A stretch of DNA of 64,000 nt from Halorientalis marina. Its GTDB lineage: Archaea > Halobacteriota > Halobacteria > Halobacteriales > Haloarculaceae. The notes beneath the pieces were generated by a model, which was not told the origin of the DNA, did no database searches, and was given only the letters and a program-made list of their open reading frames with translations. Each line of letters opens with the position of its first letter. Positions within the stretch are counted from its first letter, which is position 1. The translations under genes and the position numbers were made by a program. Location of the stretch: contig NZ_CP095487.1 in NCBI RefSeq assembly GCF_023028345.1, positions 62,001 through 126,000 on the forward strand, in the 5' to 3' direction. Shown here piece by piece: positions 25,289 through 34,468 of this stretch.

Positions 25289-26214
25289 CCGACCACGGTG
25301 CCGTCGAGCCGGTCGCGGGGAAGTACGTCTACGTCGACATCGACGGGACGACCCACCGCGTCTACGTCGAGGAGAACGGTCCGGCGGACGGCATCCCGCT
25401 CCTCTGTCAGCACACCGCCGGCGCGAACAGCCGCCAGTGGCGCCACCTCCTGAACGACGGGACGATCACCGACGACTACCGCGTCGTCGCCTACGACCTG
25501 CCACACCACGGCAACTCCCTGCCGCCGGACGGCGAGACGTGGTGGGACGAGGAGTACCAGCTCACTGCCGAGCGGTTCGCCGAGACCGTGGTCTCCATCG
25601 CCGACGCGCTCTCGCTCGAAGAGCCCATCTACATGGGGTCGAGCATGGGCGGGACGCTCACGCTCGAACTCGCCGACTGGTACCCCGACACGTTCCGCGC
25701 GCTGATCGGCCTCGAAGCCGGCGCCTTCACCCCCGGCTTCTACATGCAGTGGCTCGACCACCCCCACGTCAACGCCACCGAGGTCAACGGCTACGCCCCG
25801 TCGGGGCTGATGGCCCCCCAGAGCCCGGAGGAGCGCCGCCGCGAAAACGTCTTCATCTACCAGCAAAGCGCCAGCGGCGTCTCCCGTGGCGACCTCTACT
25901 ACTACTCGATGGACCACGACTACCGCGAGGGCCTCGACGACATCGACGCGACCGAGACGCCGATGTACCTCATGAACGGCGAGTACGACTACCTCACCAA
26001 CCCGGAGGACGCCCGTGCCGCCGCCGCGGGCATCGGCGAGGGCGCGACCGCGGTTGCCCTCCGGAAGGTCGGCCACTTCCCGATGACCGAACGGCCGGAC
26101 TTCTTCGCCGAACTGCTCCAGGAAGTGCTCGCCGACATCGACGGCGAGCGCGATGAGCCCCTGCCCGAGGAGTTCGCGCCGAGCGACTTCGGTATCGAGC
26201 CGAACCGGAACTGA
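25285..26214 (+). CDS. Alpha/beta hydrolase
   Basis: A 309-residue cytosolic hydrolase. The nucleophile elbow is GSSMGG (Ser in the middle), the likely acid is Asp in NGEYDYLTNPED, and the His is in KVGHFPMTERP. The oxyanion region is LLCQHTAGANS. The length and loop between nucleophile and acid match epoxide-hydrolase/haloperoxidase-like members. It is translationally coupled to the preceding gene (ATGA). Substrate unknown. Confidence 0.88.
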   Translation: MTDHGAVEPVAGKYVYVDIDGTTHRVYVEENGPADGIPLLCQHTAGANSRQWRHLLNDGTITDDYRVVAYDLPHHGNSLPPDGETWWDEEYQLTAERFAETVVSIADALSLEEPIYMGSSMGGTLTLELADWYPDTFRALIGLEAGAFTPGFYMQWLDHPHVNATEVNGYAPSGLMAPQSPEERRRENVFIYQQSASGVSRGDLYYYSMDHDYREGLDDIDATETPMYLMNGEYDYLTNPEDARAAAAGIGEGATAVALRKVGHFPMTERPDFFAELLQEVLADIDGERDEPLPEEFAPSDFGIEPNRN

Positions 26215-26297
26215 TCGGTTGCCGGTTCCATCGGGTTTCTTATCGACTGGTTCGTCGCCGGCATAGGGTTATGCGGGTGGGAGACGTAGTTCGCCGG

Positions 26298-26897
26298 ATG
26301 GCAGACGACAAACAGGGCCGAGAGGATCAGGCGCGAGCGGCCGACCGCCGCCAGCGACAGCGGGACGTCGCTGCCGAACTGGAGCGGATGGACGAGACCG
26401 AACCACCGGTCCCGGAGACGGAGCTCAACGATCTCGAGCGGGAACTCGGCGCGCTGTCCTTTCCCGTGACGGGGGCGGAGGTTGTCGAGACCATCGGCGA
26501 CCGGCCGATCGAATCGGCCGACGGGGACTACACCGTCGCGGACCTCGTCCCCGAGACCGAAACAGAGCAGTTCGACGCCCCCGAGGCCGTCCGCGTGCGG
26601 GTGGCACGCCCGACCGTCGCGGCCGCGATGAAACGGATCGTCGAAGCGAGCGAGGGACTCCAAAACACCGACCTCAAACGGTCACAGCGGGAGGCCTACG
26701 AGCGGACGTTCCGCGAGCTGGTAGCCATCGACGCCGTCGACGAGGACGAGGGGATCGACGTCATGGCCGACTGGATCGTCGAGCGCATCCGCGAGAAGGG
26801 GAAACTCCCCGGGTCGCGTGACGTCCGCCGGGAGGCGGCGAAGTACTGCCGGAAGCACGGCTACGAGATTCGCAACGACGAGTGGCTCGGCGTCTGA
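26298..26897 (+). CDS. DUF5789-like haloarchaeal protein
   Basis: A 199-residue soluble protein. It starts MADDKQGREDQARAADRR, typical of haloarchaeal DUF5789 proteins, and has an acidic helical middle and a C-terminal basic part (KLPGSRDVRREAAKYCRKHG). The ATG nine codons into the frame is used. The basic C-terminal half may contact nucleic acid. Function unknown. Confidence 0.6.
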   Translation: MADDKQGREDQARAADRRQRQRDVAAELERMDETEPPVPETELNDLERELGALSFPVTGAEVVETIGDRPIESADGDYTVADLVPETETEQFDAPEAVRVRVARPTVAAAMKRIVEASEGLQNTDLKRSQREAYERTFRELVAIDAVDEDEGIDVMADWIVERIREKGKLPGSRDVRREAAKYCRKHGYEIRNDEWLGV

Positions 26898-26903
26898 GGC
26901 CGG

Positions 26904-27353
26904 TCAGGTAACCGGGCGCGATCCGTTCTCGCGCCCGGAGCGGATCGTCACGGCGGCGAGGCCGGCGACGACGCCGGCGAACAGGCCGACCGGGAGCGCC
27001 ACGAACAGGAGGGCAACGAGAACGGAGAACCCGAGACCGACGCTCACCACCACGGCCGCGGCGGAGCCGGCGACGACGAACGCGACGCTCCCGACGACGA
27101 CCCCCACGAGTCGGGCCCTGGCGCGGACCGGGTCGGGCCCGTCGATCGACGAGTTGCCGGCACGAGCCGCGCGGTCTGTCAGGATCGCGTGCGTCAGGGC
27201 GACGGTTATCACACCGGCCGCGACGGCGATAGGGAGTGCGACGAGCGCCGACGGCCAGACGTAGGGGTCGAGCAGGGCGGTCAGGCCGATGGCGGCCACG
27301 AGGAAGACGAGGGTGCCGGCGAGGACGCTCCCGCCGAGTCGCTTGCCGTTCAT
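26904..27353 (-). CDS. Four-helix membrane protein of unknown function
   Basis: A 149-residue protein with four hydrophobic segments (GGSVLAGTLVFLVAAIGLTAL, ALVALPIAVAAGVITVALTHA, VGVVVGSVAFVVAGSAAAVVV, FVALPVGLFAGVVAGLAAV). Two pairs are joined by a polar loop. The start is the ATG before NGKRLGGS. No family recognised. It is convergent with the preceding gene and lies next to the large histidine kinase gene. Confidence 0.65.
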   Translation of the reverse strand: MNGKRLGGSVLAGTLVFLVAAIGLTALLDPYVWPSALVALPIAVAAGVITVALTHAILTDRAARAGNSSIDGPDPVRARARLVGVVVGSVAFVVAGSAAAVVVSVGLGFSVLVALLFVALPVGLFAGVVAGLAAVTIRSGRENGSRPVT

Positions 27354-27430
27354 ATCAGGAGATCGTCGGCCGAAACGATATAGCCACCCGGTCGTTCCCA
27401 CCGGGTGAGAAGCGCCCCGCGGCGGCCGGT

Positions 27431-30352
27431 TCACCGCGGGAGGTCGATGGCGACGGTGCTGCCGTCCTCGTCGGCGCGTTCGAGGCGGAGCGTCCCGCCG
27501 TGGGTGTCGGCGACCCACTTGACGAGCCAGAGGCCGAGGCCGCTGGCGTGCTGGAGTTGTGTGATCTCGCGGCCGCCGGTGACGATGTCCCACTCCTCGC
27601 GGGGGACGCCGGGACCGTCGTCGTGGACGGCGACCCGGACGCCGCCGTCGGGCGCGTCGGTCAGTTCCACCTCGACGGTCGGGTCGGCCGCCCCGTGTTC
27701 GACGGCGTTATCGACGAGTTCGAGGACGGCGGTCACGAGGTCCTCGCTGTAGCGGACGGTGCCGGTGGTGTCTGCGGTCACCGTGACGCCGAGGGCGGGG
27801 TACTGCCGGCCGATACTGTCGGTCAGGTCGGCCGCGACCCGCTCGACGGGGGCGGACTCGACCGGTTCGCGTTGTTCGAGGACGCCCTGGACGGTGCGTG
27901 CGGTCTCGCTCGCGTTCACGAGCGACCTGCTCGCGTCGAGGATGCGTTGCGCGAGCGGGGCGATCTCCCCGGACTCGTCGCGGCTGGCGATCTCCTCGGC
28001 GGTCCCCTGGATGACCGTCGTCCGGTTCCGGAGGTTGTGCCGCAGGATGCGGTAGAGCACCTGGAGCTGTGTCTCCCGCTGTTTCACGTCGGTCACGTCC
28101 GTCAGGATGACGAACGCGCGCTGTGAGTCGTCGCCCTCGTAGGGGACGGTCTTGAGGAGGTAGTAGCGCTCGCCGGCGTCGGTCCGCGTCGAGACGTTCC
28201 GCTCGATGGCTTCGCCCGTGTCCGAGACCGGTTCGAGCGCGTCCGCGATCCCCGCCGGGAGGCGCTCCCGGACCGCGGCGAGGGAGCGGTCGTGGATGTC
28301 GTCGGCGTCGACGAGGGCCGCGAAGGCCGGGTTGACGTTCCGGACGACGGCTTCGCCGTCGGCGTACAGCAGGTCCGCGACGGGGTCGGTCAGCGTCTCG
28401 AACAGTTCGGTGAACCGCCGGCGTTGCTGGGTGGCCTCGCGCTGTGCCGACCGCAGGTCCGAGATATCGCGAACGGTCCCGACGACCCCGGCCTCGATCT
28501 CGCTCTCGATGGGCGCGACGGAGATGCGCCCGGGCAGTCGCTCGCCGTCCGCGGTCAGCAGGTCCGTCTCGTAGATGGACGCGTCGCACTCGGTCGCCGT
28601 GGCGAGAGCCTGTGCGACGGCGGCGTCGTCGACGACCGCCTCGACCGAGCGACCCCGCAACTCCTCGCGGTCGACACCGAGCGCGGCGGCGAAGGATTCG
28701 GTGACGAGGGTGAACCGCCCCTCGTCGTCGAGCGTGAACAGCATATCGTCGGCGGCCTCGATGACCGCCTCGTAGCGCCGCCGTTCCTGGTCGCGCTCGA
28801 CGCGGTCGAAAACCGGCGTCGCCGTCGCCGCGAGCAACTCGACGAACCGGATTTCGTCCTCGTCGAAGCTGCCGCCGTCGGACTGGCCGAGACTCAGGAC
28901 CCGGTTGTCGCCGAGCGGGAGGTACACGCCCCCGGAGACGTCGTCGGGCGAATCGGGCATATGGTCGAGTGCGTCCGCGACGACGAGTTCGCCCTCGGTG
29001 AAGGCCCGCCCGACCGGCCCCTCGCCGGGGTCGTAGACCGGGCGGTCCGGTAACACCTCGTCGACGGCCTCGGTCGTGGTGACCAGTTCCAGCCCGTCCT
29101 GGTCCGGGTCGTACCGCCGGACGGCCGCCAGGTCGATGTCGAGCACCTCGACGGCCGTCTCGAGGACGTTCTCCGCCACCTCGTCGGTGGTCTCGGCGGT
29201 GACCATCTCACCGGCCGCCTCCAGCAGGCCGCTGAGGATGTTCTCCCGGTACTTCTGCCGGCTAACGTCCCGCAGCGTCCCGACGGTTCCCTGGAACGAG
29301 CCGTCCTCGCCGAGCGGGCGCATGGTCATCCGGTCGGTGCAGGGGACGTGTTCGCCGTCCTTCCGGACGAGGTCCACGTCGAGTTTGGCGATGGAGATGC
29401 CCTCGTCGCCGTCGTCACTCGTCCGCTCCCGGAGGAGGTCACGGAGGGCGTCCTCCGCTTCCTCGACCGTGTGGTCGTCCTTGATGATGTGGACCGACGA
29501 GCCGACGAGCGTCTCGCGCTCGTAGCCCGTCATCTCACAGAGGGCGTCGTTGACGAACGTGAACCGCCCCTCGTCGTCGAGGATGTAGACGGCGTCGCCG
29601 ACCGTCTCGATGAGGTACTCGTAGAGGCCGCGGTCGGCCACCGCGTCCGTCCCGGCGCTCGGGGTCCGGACGTGGATGGCCGTCCCCTCGCCCGACGGGA
29701 ACGCGGTCACGACGAACCGCTGGCCCTTCTCGTCGAGGGACAGTTCCGTCCCGACGGTCACGCCCTCCGTCAGGACGCGCTCGACCACGGGTTCGAGATC
29801 GGCCGCGACCGACTCGGGAACGTGATCCCAGACGTACTCGCCCGCCAGCGCCGCGTCGGGCCGTTCGAGCAGCGCCGCCATCGTCTCGTTACAGTGCGTG
29901 ATACGCGCGTCCCTGTCGAGGGTGAGCACGCCGTCGTCGACGCGTTTCGACGCGCTGGCCGCCGAGTCGTCGCTCGTCGCCGGCCCGAACGTCGCGTCGA
30001 GCCGGTGTCGCAACTGCGCGGCGAGGAGGTCGCCGTCGTCCGTCGGTGCCCACGTGAACACGTCGAGCACGCCCGCGTCCGTCGCCGCCCGCACGGTGTC
30101 GGAGTCGGTCGTCACCCAGACGACCGGCCCGGCGGGCACGTCCACGACGCTGTCCGCACAGACGAGTGCGAAATCGCCGGCGATGCCGTCGCCGGCGGTG
30201 AGCGCCCCGAGCGACTCGACAGTCGCGACCTCGACCCGCTCGATGCCGCCCACCGCGGCTTCGACGGCGTCGCGGTGCGCCGCGTACGGGGACCCGCAGT
30301 ACACGGCGGCCCGTAGCGTCGCATCGCGGGCCACCGGCTCCGAAGTCGTCAT
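27431..30352 (-). CDS. Multi-PAS/GAF sensor histidine kinase
   Basis: A 973-residue cytosolic kinase with no membrane segment. Rough layout: an N-terminal response-regulator-like domain without a clear phosphoryl Asp (1-125), PAS (140-245), PAS (260-390, with DAVYILDDEGRFTFVN), GAF (400-540), PAS (550-670), PAS (680-795), HisKA with LRHNLRNRTT (phosphoryl His), and HATPase with N-box ELVDNAVEHG, G1 DDGPGV and G2 SGLGLWLV. The ATG before TTSEPVAR is used. The RHNLRN box is the haloarchaeal HisKA form. No partner regulator is adjacent; the sensed signal is not readable. Confidence 0.9.
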   Translation of the reverse strand: MTTSEPVARDATLRAAVYCGSPYAAHRDAVEAAVGGIERVEVATVESLGALTAGDGIAGDFALVCADSVVDVPAGPVVWVTTDSDTVRAATDAGVLDVFTWAPTDDGDLLAAQLRHRLDATFGPATSDDSAASASKRVDDGVLTLDRDARITHCNETMAALLERPDAALAGEYVWDHVPESVAADLEPVVERVLTEGVTVGTELSLDEKGQRFVVTAFPSGEGTAIHVRTPSAGTDAVADRGLYEYLIETVGDAVYILDDEGRFTFVNDALCEMTGYERETLVGSSVHIIKDDHTVEEAEDALRDLLRERTSDDGDEGISIAKLDVDLVRKDGEHVPCTDRMTMRPLGEDGSFQGTVGTLRDVSRQKYRENILSGLLEAAGEMVTAETTDEVAENVLETAVEVLDIDLAAVRRYDPDQDGLELVTTTEAVDEVLPDRPVYDPGEGPVGRAFTEGELVVADALDHMPDSPDDVSGGVYLPLGDNRVLSLGQSDGGSFDEDEIRFVELLAATATPVFDRVERDQERRRYEAVIEAADDMLFTLDDEGRFTLVTESFAAALGVDREELRGRSVEAVVDDAAVAQALATATECDASIYETDLLTADGERLPGRISVAPIESEIEAGVVGTVRDISDLRSAQREATQQRRRFTELFETLTDPVADLLYADGEAVVRNVNPAFAALVDADDIHDRSLAAVRERLPAGIADALEPVSDTGEAIERNVSTRTDAGERYYLLKTVPYEGDDSQRAFVILTDVTDVKQRETQLQVLYRILRHNLRNRTTVIQGTAEEIASRDESGEIAPLAQRILDASRSLVNASETARTVQGVLEQREPVESAPVERVAADLTDSIGRQYPALGVTVTADTTGTVRYSEDLVTAVLELVDNAVEHGAADPTVEVELTDAPDGGVRVAVHDDGPGVPREEWDIVTGGREITQLQHASGLGLWLVKWVADTHGGTLRLERADEDGSTVAIDLPR

Positions 30353-30487
30353 TATCGTACATACATCACAGCCCGTACTTGAGGATTCGCCCCGTTTTTC
30401 AACGCTGATAGCCACGGCAGGGCGGCCGCAGGGGCCGGTCCTGGGACGACCGAAACGGACACCCGCCTCGCGCCTCTAGAGGGGGTG

Positions 30488-31162
30488 ATGGTCGACGGCT
30501 TCCCGACGGTTCCGGATCAGCGACTCGGCGGCGACTGGCGACTGTGTGCCCGGACGGAAGAGACGCTCTTCCGGACGCCGACGGCGGCCGTCGTCGGCCG
30601 CACGCTCGTCTACGAGGACGCCGCGCTGGCGGATGCGCTCGCGGCGGCCGGCACCGCGGACGCCCTCGCCCGCGCCGCCGAAACGGCGGACGGGGGCGAC
30701 CGGCTGGTCGACACCGGTGACGGCGACTACTGGCGGTTCTTCTTCGCGACGGCACTGTCCTTTCGTCCGGCGCTGGCGCCGGGGATCGGTCCCGCGTCGA
30801 TGCTCCCGACGGTCCGCTCGGAGGCACTGTCGGCGTTCACTGACGACCTCACAGCCCGTGGGTTCGAGGGGGTCGACCGCGGCCGGTCCCAGCGGGTCCG
30901 GACCGAGGGCGGCGACCGTGCGCGACTCACGAAGCTCACCGCGAGACTTCCCCTCGGCGGGGAGGCGCCGACGGAGTCCCTCGACGTCGAGGGGTGGCTG
31001 GCCGTGTGGACGACCGGCGGCGAGTTCCGGATCGCCGGCGGCGCGTACCCGGTGCAGGGGCTCGGCGACCTCCTCGCCGCAGCCCCCGCCGACGACCGTC
31101 CCCCGACCGGCCGCGCCGCGGCCCGCGACGAACTCCTCGGGCTCGTCAGGGCGGTTGCCTAG
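30488..31162 (+). CDS. Conserved haloarchaeal protein of unknown function
   Basis: A 224-residue soluble protein. Visible blocks are DWRLCARTEETLFRTPT near the N-terminus, ATALSFRPALAPGIGPASM in the middle and GEFRIAGGAYPVQGL near the C-terminus. These look like conserved cores, but I recognise no named domain. It is divergent from the histidine kinase gene and could be controlled with it, which is speculative. Confidence 0.6.
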   Translation: MVDGFPTVPDQRLGGDWRLCARTEETLFRTPTAAVVGRTLVYEDAALADALAAAGTADALARAAETADGGDRLVDTGDGDYWRFFFATALSFRPALAPGIGPASMLPTVRSEALSAFTDDLTARGFEGVDRGRSQRVRTEGGDRARLTKLTARLPLGGEAPTESLDVEGWLAVWTTGGEFRIAGGAYPVQGLGDLLAAAPADDRPPTGRAAARDELLGLVRAVA

Positions 31163-31249
31163 TCACACCACCGCCAGTGCGAACCCGACCGCGATAAGCA
31201 GGAAAATTAACAGCAGCACGATCATCATGAACCGGTCTGCCGTACTCAT
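31163..31249 (-). CDS. 28-residue single-helix membrane peptide
   Basis: A short frame starting MSTADRF followed by an uninterrupted hydrophobic helix (MMIVLLLIFLLIAVGFALAV) and stop. The stop abuts the end of the plus-strand gene without a gap. Codons are consistent with a real gene, but at this length chance is possible. Small single-helix proteins often accompany membrane complexes; no partner is evident. Confidence 0.45.
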   Translation of the reverse strand: MSTADRFMMIVLLLIFLLIAVGFALAVV

Positions 31250-31349
31250 TGGGACCCGTCAACACGTTCGTCGTACTCAGTGACAAGGCTTGTGCCGGTC
31301 GTCGCGGGCGGTCAGCGGGCTGAACCGGCCGGCGCCGGTACTCGCGAGC

Positions 31350-31500
31350 GTGCCCACGAACGGGGTTCCCGACGACCCGCTCGACCGGCTCGGGCTCGAT
31401 GCCGCGACCAGCGCCATCAGGGAGACCTGCGACGACCTCGCCGGGGAGAGGGCTGGCGAAGGACCTCGGCCCGAACGACGGCGTCGACGACACGGCGTGA
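31350..31500 (+). pseudogene. Frameshifted 49-residue protein
   Basis: From GTG at 31350 the frame has near-100% G/C third bases to about 31451 (VPTNGVPDDPLDRLGLDAA, then a helix ending DDLAGER). The frame then loses this bias, while the +1 frame from 31453 (LAKDLGPNDGVDDTA, stop at 31498-31500) takes it up. Deleting one G in the GGG at 31450-31452 joins the two into an acidic 49-residue protein. This is either a recent frameshift mutation or a sequencing error. Otherwise the 368-bp stretch 31250-31617 holds nothing I can identify. Confidence 0.42.
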
Positions 31501-31617
31501 CCGCGTCCACGCCCGGCGTCAGTCCCGTCCCCTCACGCCGCGTCGCCACTCTCGCACGGGGGCCTGGCATTCAGACAGTCGAAAAACGGGGCCGCGGCCG
31601 CGCCTGCCGAAGCCGAA

Positions 31618-33555
31618 TCAGTTCTCGTCGTCGTCGCCGGACTTTCGGGAGAGGACGCCCGCCGCGGCACTGCCGACGCCGGCCAGTGCAGAGAGGACGC
31701 CGAGACCGGGACCGGAGCCGCTGGTCGTGCCGGTCGAGGCGTCGGTGGGCGTGTCGCCACCGCCGCCACCGTTGCCGTCGTCGCCGCCGCCACCGTCGTC
31801 ACCGCCCGAACTCGTCGTGGTGGTCATGTCGCCGCTCCCGTCACCCATCTCGGCTTCGACGGAGTAGACGGTGAGCACGTCGCCTTTCTCACCGTACCCG
31901 CCCAGCGGGCCCTCGCCGCCGCCCTGGATGGCGACGTACTGTTTCCCCTCCGCGGGGTCGTACCAGCTGACCGGGTCGCCGCCGAGACCGACGCCGATCT
32001 CGTCCTCCCAGAGCACGTCGCCGGTCTCGGTGTCGAGCGCCCAGAACATGCCGGTCGAGGAGCCGGCGAAGGTGATGCCGGTGTCGGTCGTCATGACGCC
32101 GCCCCACTCGGTGATGTCGGTCCACTTCCGCCACTTGAGTTCGCCGGAGACGGGGTCGATGCCGGCGATGACGCCGGGGTCGCCGCTCCAGCCCTCGATC
32201 TCGTCCTCGCCGGGCACGGCGAACTGATTGCCGTCCATTCCCCAGTAGAGCTTCCCGGCCTCGTACTCCGCGTCGGTCCAGGTGATCTTCCAGGGCCGGT
32301 TGTCCCCCTTGACGACGGCCGTCTGGGTCGTGGGGTCGTACGACGGGGGCTGTGGGTTCGTCCCGCCGAGCAGGTTCGGCGCGTTCCAGGGCGTCCCTTC
32401 GAGGTCCTGGTACTTGGGGAGCGACCACATGTTGACGTGGTCGACGTACTCCTCGCTGCGCTCGACCATCTGCCCCGTCTCGACGTCGAAGGTGAACAGC
32501 CATCCGGACTTGCCGCCCCAGGTCGCCAGGGTCCGCTCCTCGCCGTTGACCTCCGCGTCGAAGATGATCGGCGGCGAGGGCGAGTCGTAGTCCCACCAGT
32601 CGTGTGGCGACTCCTGGTAGTGCCACTTGTAGTCACCGGTCTCGGCGTCGAGCGCGAGCTTTCCGGTCGAGTACTGGTTCCAGCCCGGCCGCACCGTCGC
32701 GTCGAAGTCGGGCCCGGGGTTGCCCATCGGGAAGACGGCGGTCCCGCTCTCCAGGTCGATAGCCGGCGGTTGCCAGACGGTCGTCGAGCCGTGGCGCCAG
32801 GCGTCGCCGACCCACTGCTCCGGGGGTGTCGTGTTGAACCGCCACTGGTGTTCGCCGTCGGTGCTGACCGCGTCGATCCAGCCCGACACGCCGTACTCGC
32901 CGCCGAAGCTCCCCTTGAGGAGGTTGCCTTCGTAGGGAATTGGCGGGATTCCGGAGGAGAACCCGACGTTACGGACGAAGTTCGTCTCCGGGTGAATCTC
33001 CGTGTCCGGGTCGTCGACCATCTCCCCGCGGTACTCCTGTGCCTGGTTGTAGTACCACTTCTCCTCGCCGGTGTACCGGTCCAGCGCGACGATGCCCATG
33101 TCGAGCTGGGTGAAATACACCGTGTCGTCGATGATGGTGACGCCGCGGTTGGCCGAGGGATCACCGACCTCCGCCAGCGAGTCGTAGTTGTAGTACCAGA
33201 GGATGTCGCCGGTGCGGGCGTTGATCGCCCGGAGGTGATCCGGCCCGTTGGTCTGGTACATGATCGGCGGGTCCGTGGGGACGATCAGCGGCGTCCCCTG
33301 ATACTCGCCCGGCAGGTTCCCGAGGTTGATCTGCCACTCCTGGGAGAGGTCGCCGACGTTGTCCTTCGTGATGGCACTCTGGGACATGTGGCGCCGCTGG
33401 CGGAAGTCGCGCCCGTAGAGCAACCAGGCCTCGGGGTTGTCCTGGGCGTTCCGCAGCATCTCCATCGTGACGTCCATCTCGGGGATGGCGTCGGTGTCGT
33501 TGCGAATGATCGTCGCCTCGCCCGGCTTGTCGAGCGATCCGGATTCCTGGGTCAT
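31618..33555 (-). CDS. PQQ-dependent (quinoprotein) alcohol-type dehydrogenase
   Basis: A 645-residue eight-bladed propeller quinoprotein. Signs: propeller W-motifs such as GDILWYYNYDS, GEYGVSGWIDAV, PMGNPGPD with metal-ligand Asn279, HDWWDYD with catalytic Asp322 and a further Asp324, and WGGKSGW. The ATG at 33555 has AGGAGGTG 7 bp upstream. No N-terminal signal peptide is present. The C-terminus is Gly/Asp-rich, then SGPGLGVLSALAG plus a hydrophobic helix and basic end, a PGF-CTERM-like archaeosortase tail. It is coupled to the preceding Tat-signal gene, which probably supplies export. Substrate unknown. No PQQ biosynthesis gene is visible. Confidence 0.9.
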   Translation of the reverse strand: MTQESGSLDKPGEATIIRNDTDAIPEMDVTMEMLRNAQDNPEAWLLYGRDFRQRRHMSQSAITKDNVGDLSQEWQINLGNLPGEYQGTPLIVPTDPPIMYQTNGPDHLRAINARTGDILWYYNYDSLAEVGDPSANRGVTIIDDTVYFTQLDMGIVALDRYTGEEKWYYNQAQEYRGEMVDDPDTEIHPETNFVRNVGFSSGIPPIPYEGNLLKGSFGGEYGVSGWIDAVSTDGEHQWRFNTTPPEQWVGDAWRHGSTTVWQPPAIDLESGTAVFPMGNPGPDFDATVRPGWNQYSTGKLALDAETGDYKWHYQESPHDWWDYDSPSPPIIFDAEVNGEERTLATWGGKSGWLFTFDVETGQMVERSEEYVDHVNMWSLPKYQDLEGTPWNAPNLLGGTNPQPPSYDPTTQTAVVKGDNRPWKITWTDAEYEAGKLYWGMDGNQFAVPGEDEIEGWSGDPGVIAGIDPVSGELKWRKWTDITEWGGVMTTDTGITFAGSSTGMFWALDTETGDVLWEDEIGVGLGGDPVSWYDPAEGKQYVAIQGGGEGPLGGYGEKGDVLTVYSVEAEMGDGSGDMTTTTSSGGDDGGGGDDGNGGGGGDTPTDASTGTTSGSGPGLGVLSALAGVGSAAAGVLSRKSGDDDEN

Positions 33556-33556
33556 G

Positions 33557-34468
33557 TCAGGCACCTCCTCTGGGAGCGCGTGCTTCGTCCGTCGGCCGAG
33601 CCACGTCGAAGGCCAGGTGTTCCTGGCTTATGATCGCGACCGCCGAGCCGGCGGTGATCATCGCCGACAGCTCCTCGTCGGAGATCGTTCCCTCGGCCAT
33701 GTCGTGGGCGGCCTGGCTCACCAGCTGATAGCCGCCCAGCATCGCCTTGACGTCCCAGATGCCGTTCGAGAGCATCTCCTCGGTGAGCAGTACCTGGTTC
33801 TGCCAGAGCCAGTGGTCCAGCCCGTCGATCCACAGGAGCGCGCCCTCCGTCGCCCGCTGGTGTAGCGGCGCGATGTCGGCGGGGTCGAACTCCTCGACCC
33901 CCTCCTGTGCGTAGAAGGCGGTCGGCTTCCACTTCGCGAGGTGCTCGCCGTTGTTCACGACCGTCGTCGCGAGCGTCGCGATCTCCTCCGACGCGAACCC
34001 GCCCTCCGCGAGCGCCGCCGAGAGCGTGCCGGTGCCGACCAGCTGTCGGGCCGACGCCTCGATGTGGTCCGCGATGAACGGCGGCATGTGTTCCTCCGCA
34101 CTCGCGAAGAACCCGATCTCGACGAGGTGTTCGTGGACGTTCCACGCGGGTTCGGTTAACTCCTGGTAGGCCGTGCCCTGTTCGGCTGGGAGTCCCGCGG
34201 CTCCCAGTTCCGGGAGGCGACCGATGGACGCGGTGATACCCGCCATCTCCGAGGCGAGCAGTGACGCGTCCACGCTGCCCGAGAGGTCGCTCCGGATGGC
34301 CTCGCCGATGGCTGCGAGTTCACTGCCGCCGGTCAGGGCGACCTCGCCGCGTATCTGGTCCAGTGTAAAGTCCCCTGCCACTGTCGTTGCCCCGACCACG
34401 CCCAGCGCCTTTAGGAACCGGCGCCGTTCCTCGTCGGAAATCTGCCTCCGGTCGTGTACCTGTGGCAT
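33557..34468 (-). CDS. Tat-signal helical protein, partner of the quinoprotein dehydrogenase
   Basis: A 303-residue protein starting MPQVHDRRQISDEE, then RRRFLKALGVVGATTVAG, a twin-arginine-type signal. The rest is mainly helical (for example AFYAQEGVEEFDPADIAPLH and the Trp-rich WIDGLDHWLWQN) with no cysteines or known cofactor motif. Its stop lies two bases from the dehydrogenase ATG (TGACATG). I infer it forms a complex with the dehydrogenase and carries it through the Tat pore. Family unknown to me. Confidence 0.75.
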   Translation of the reverse strand: MPQVHDRRQISDEERRRFLKALGVVGATTVAGDFTLDQIRGEVALTGGSELAAIGEAIRSDLSGSVDASLLASEMAGITASIGRLPELGAAGLPAEQGTAYQELTEPAWNVHEHLVEIGFFASAEEHMPPFIADHIEASARQLVGTGTLSAALAEGGFASEEIATLATTVVNNGEHLAKWKPTAFYAQEGVEEFDPADIAPLHQRATEGALLWIDGLDHWLWQNQVLLTEEMLSNGIWDVKAMLGGYQLVSQAAHDMAEGTISDEELSAMITAGSAVAIISQEHLAFDVARPTDEARAPRGGA

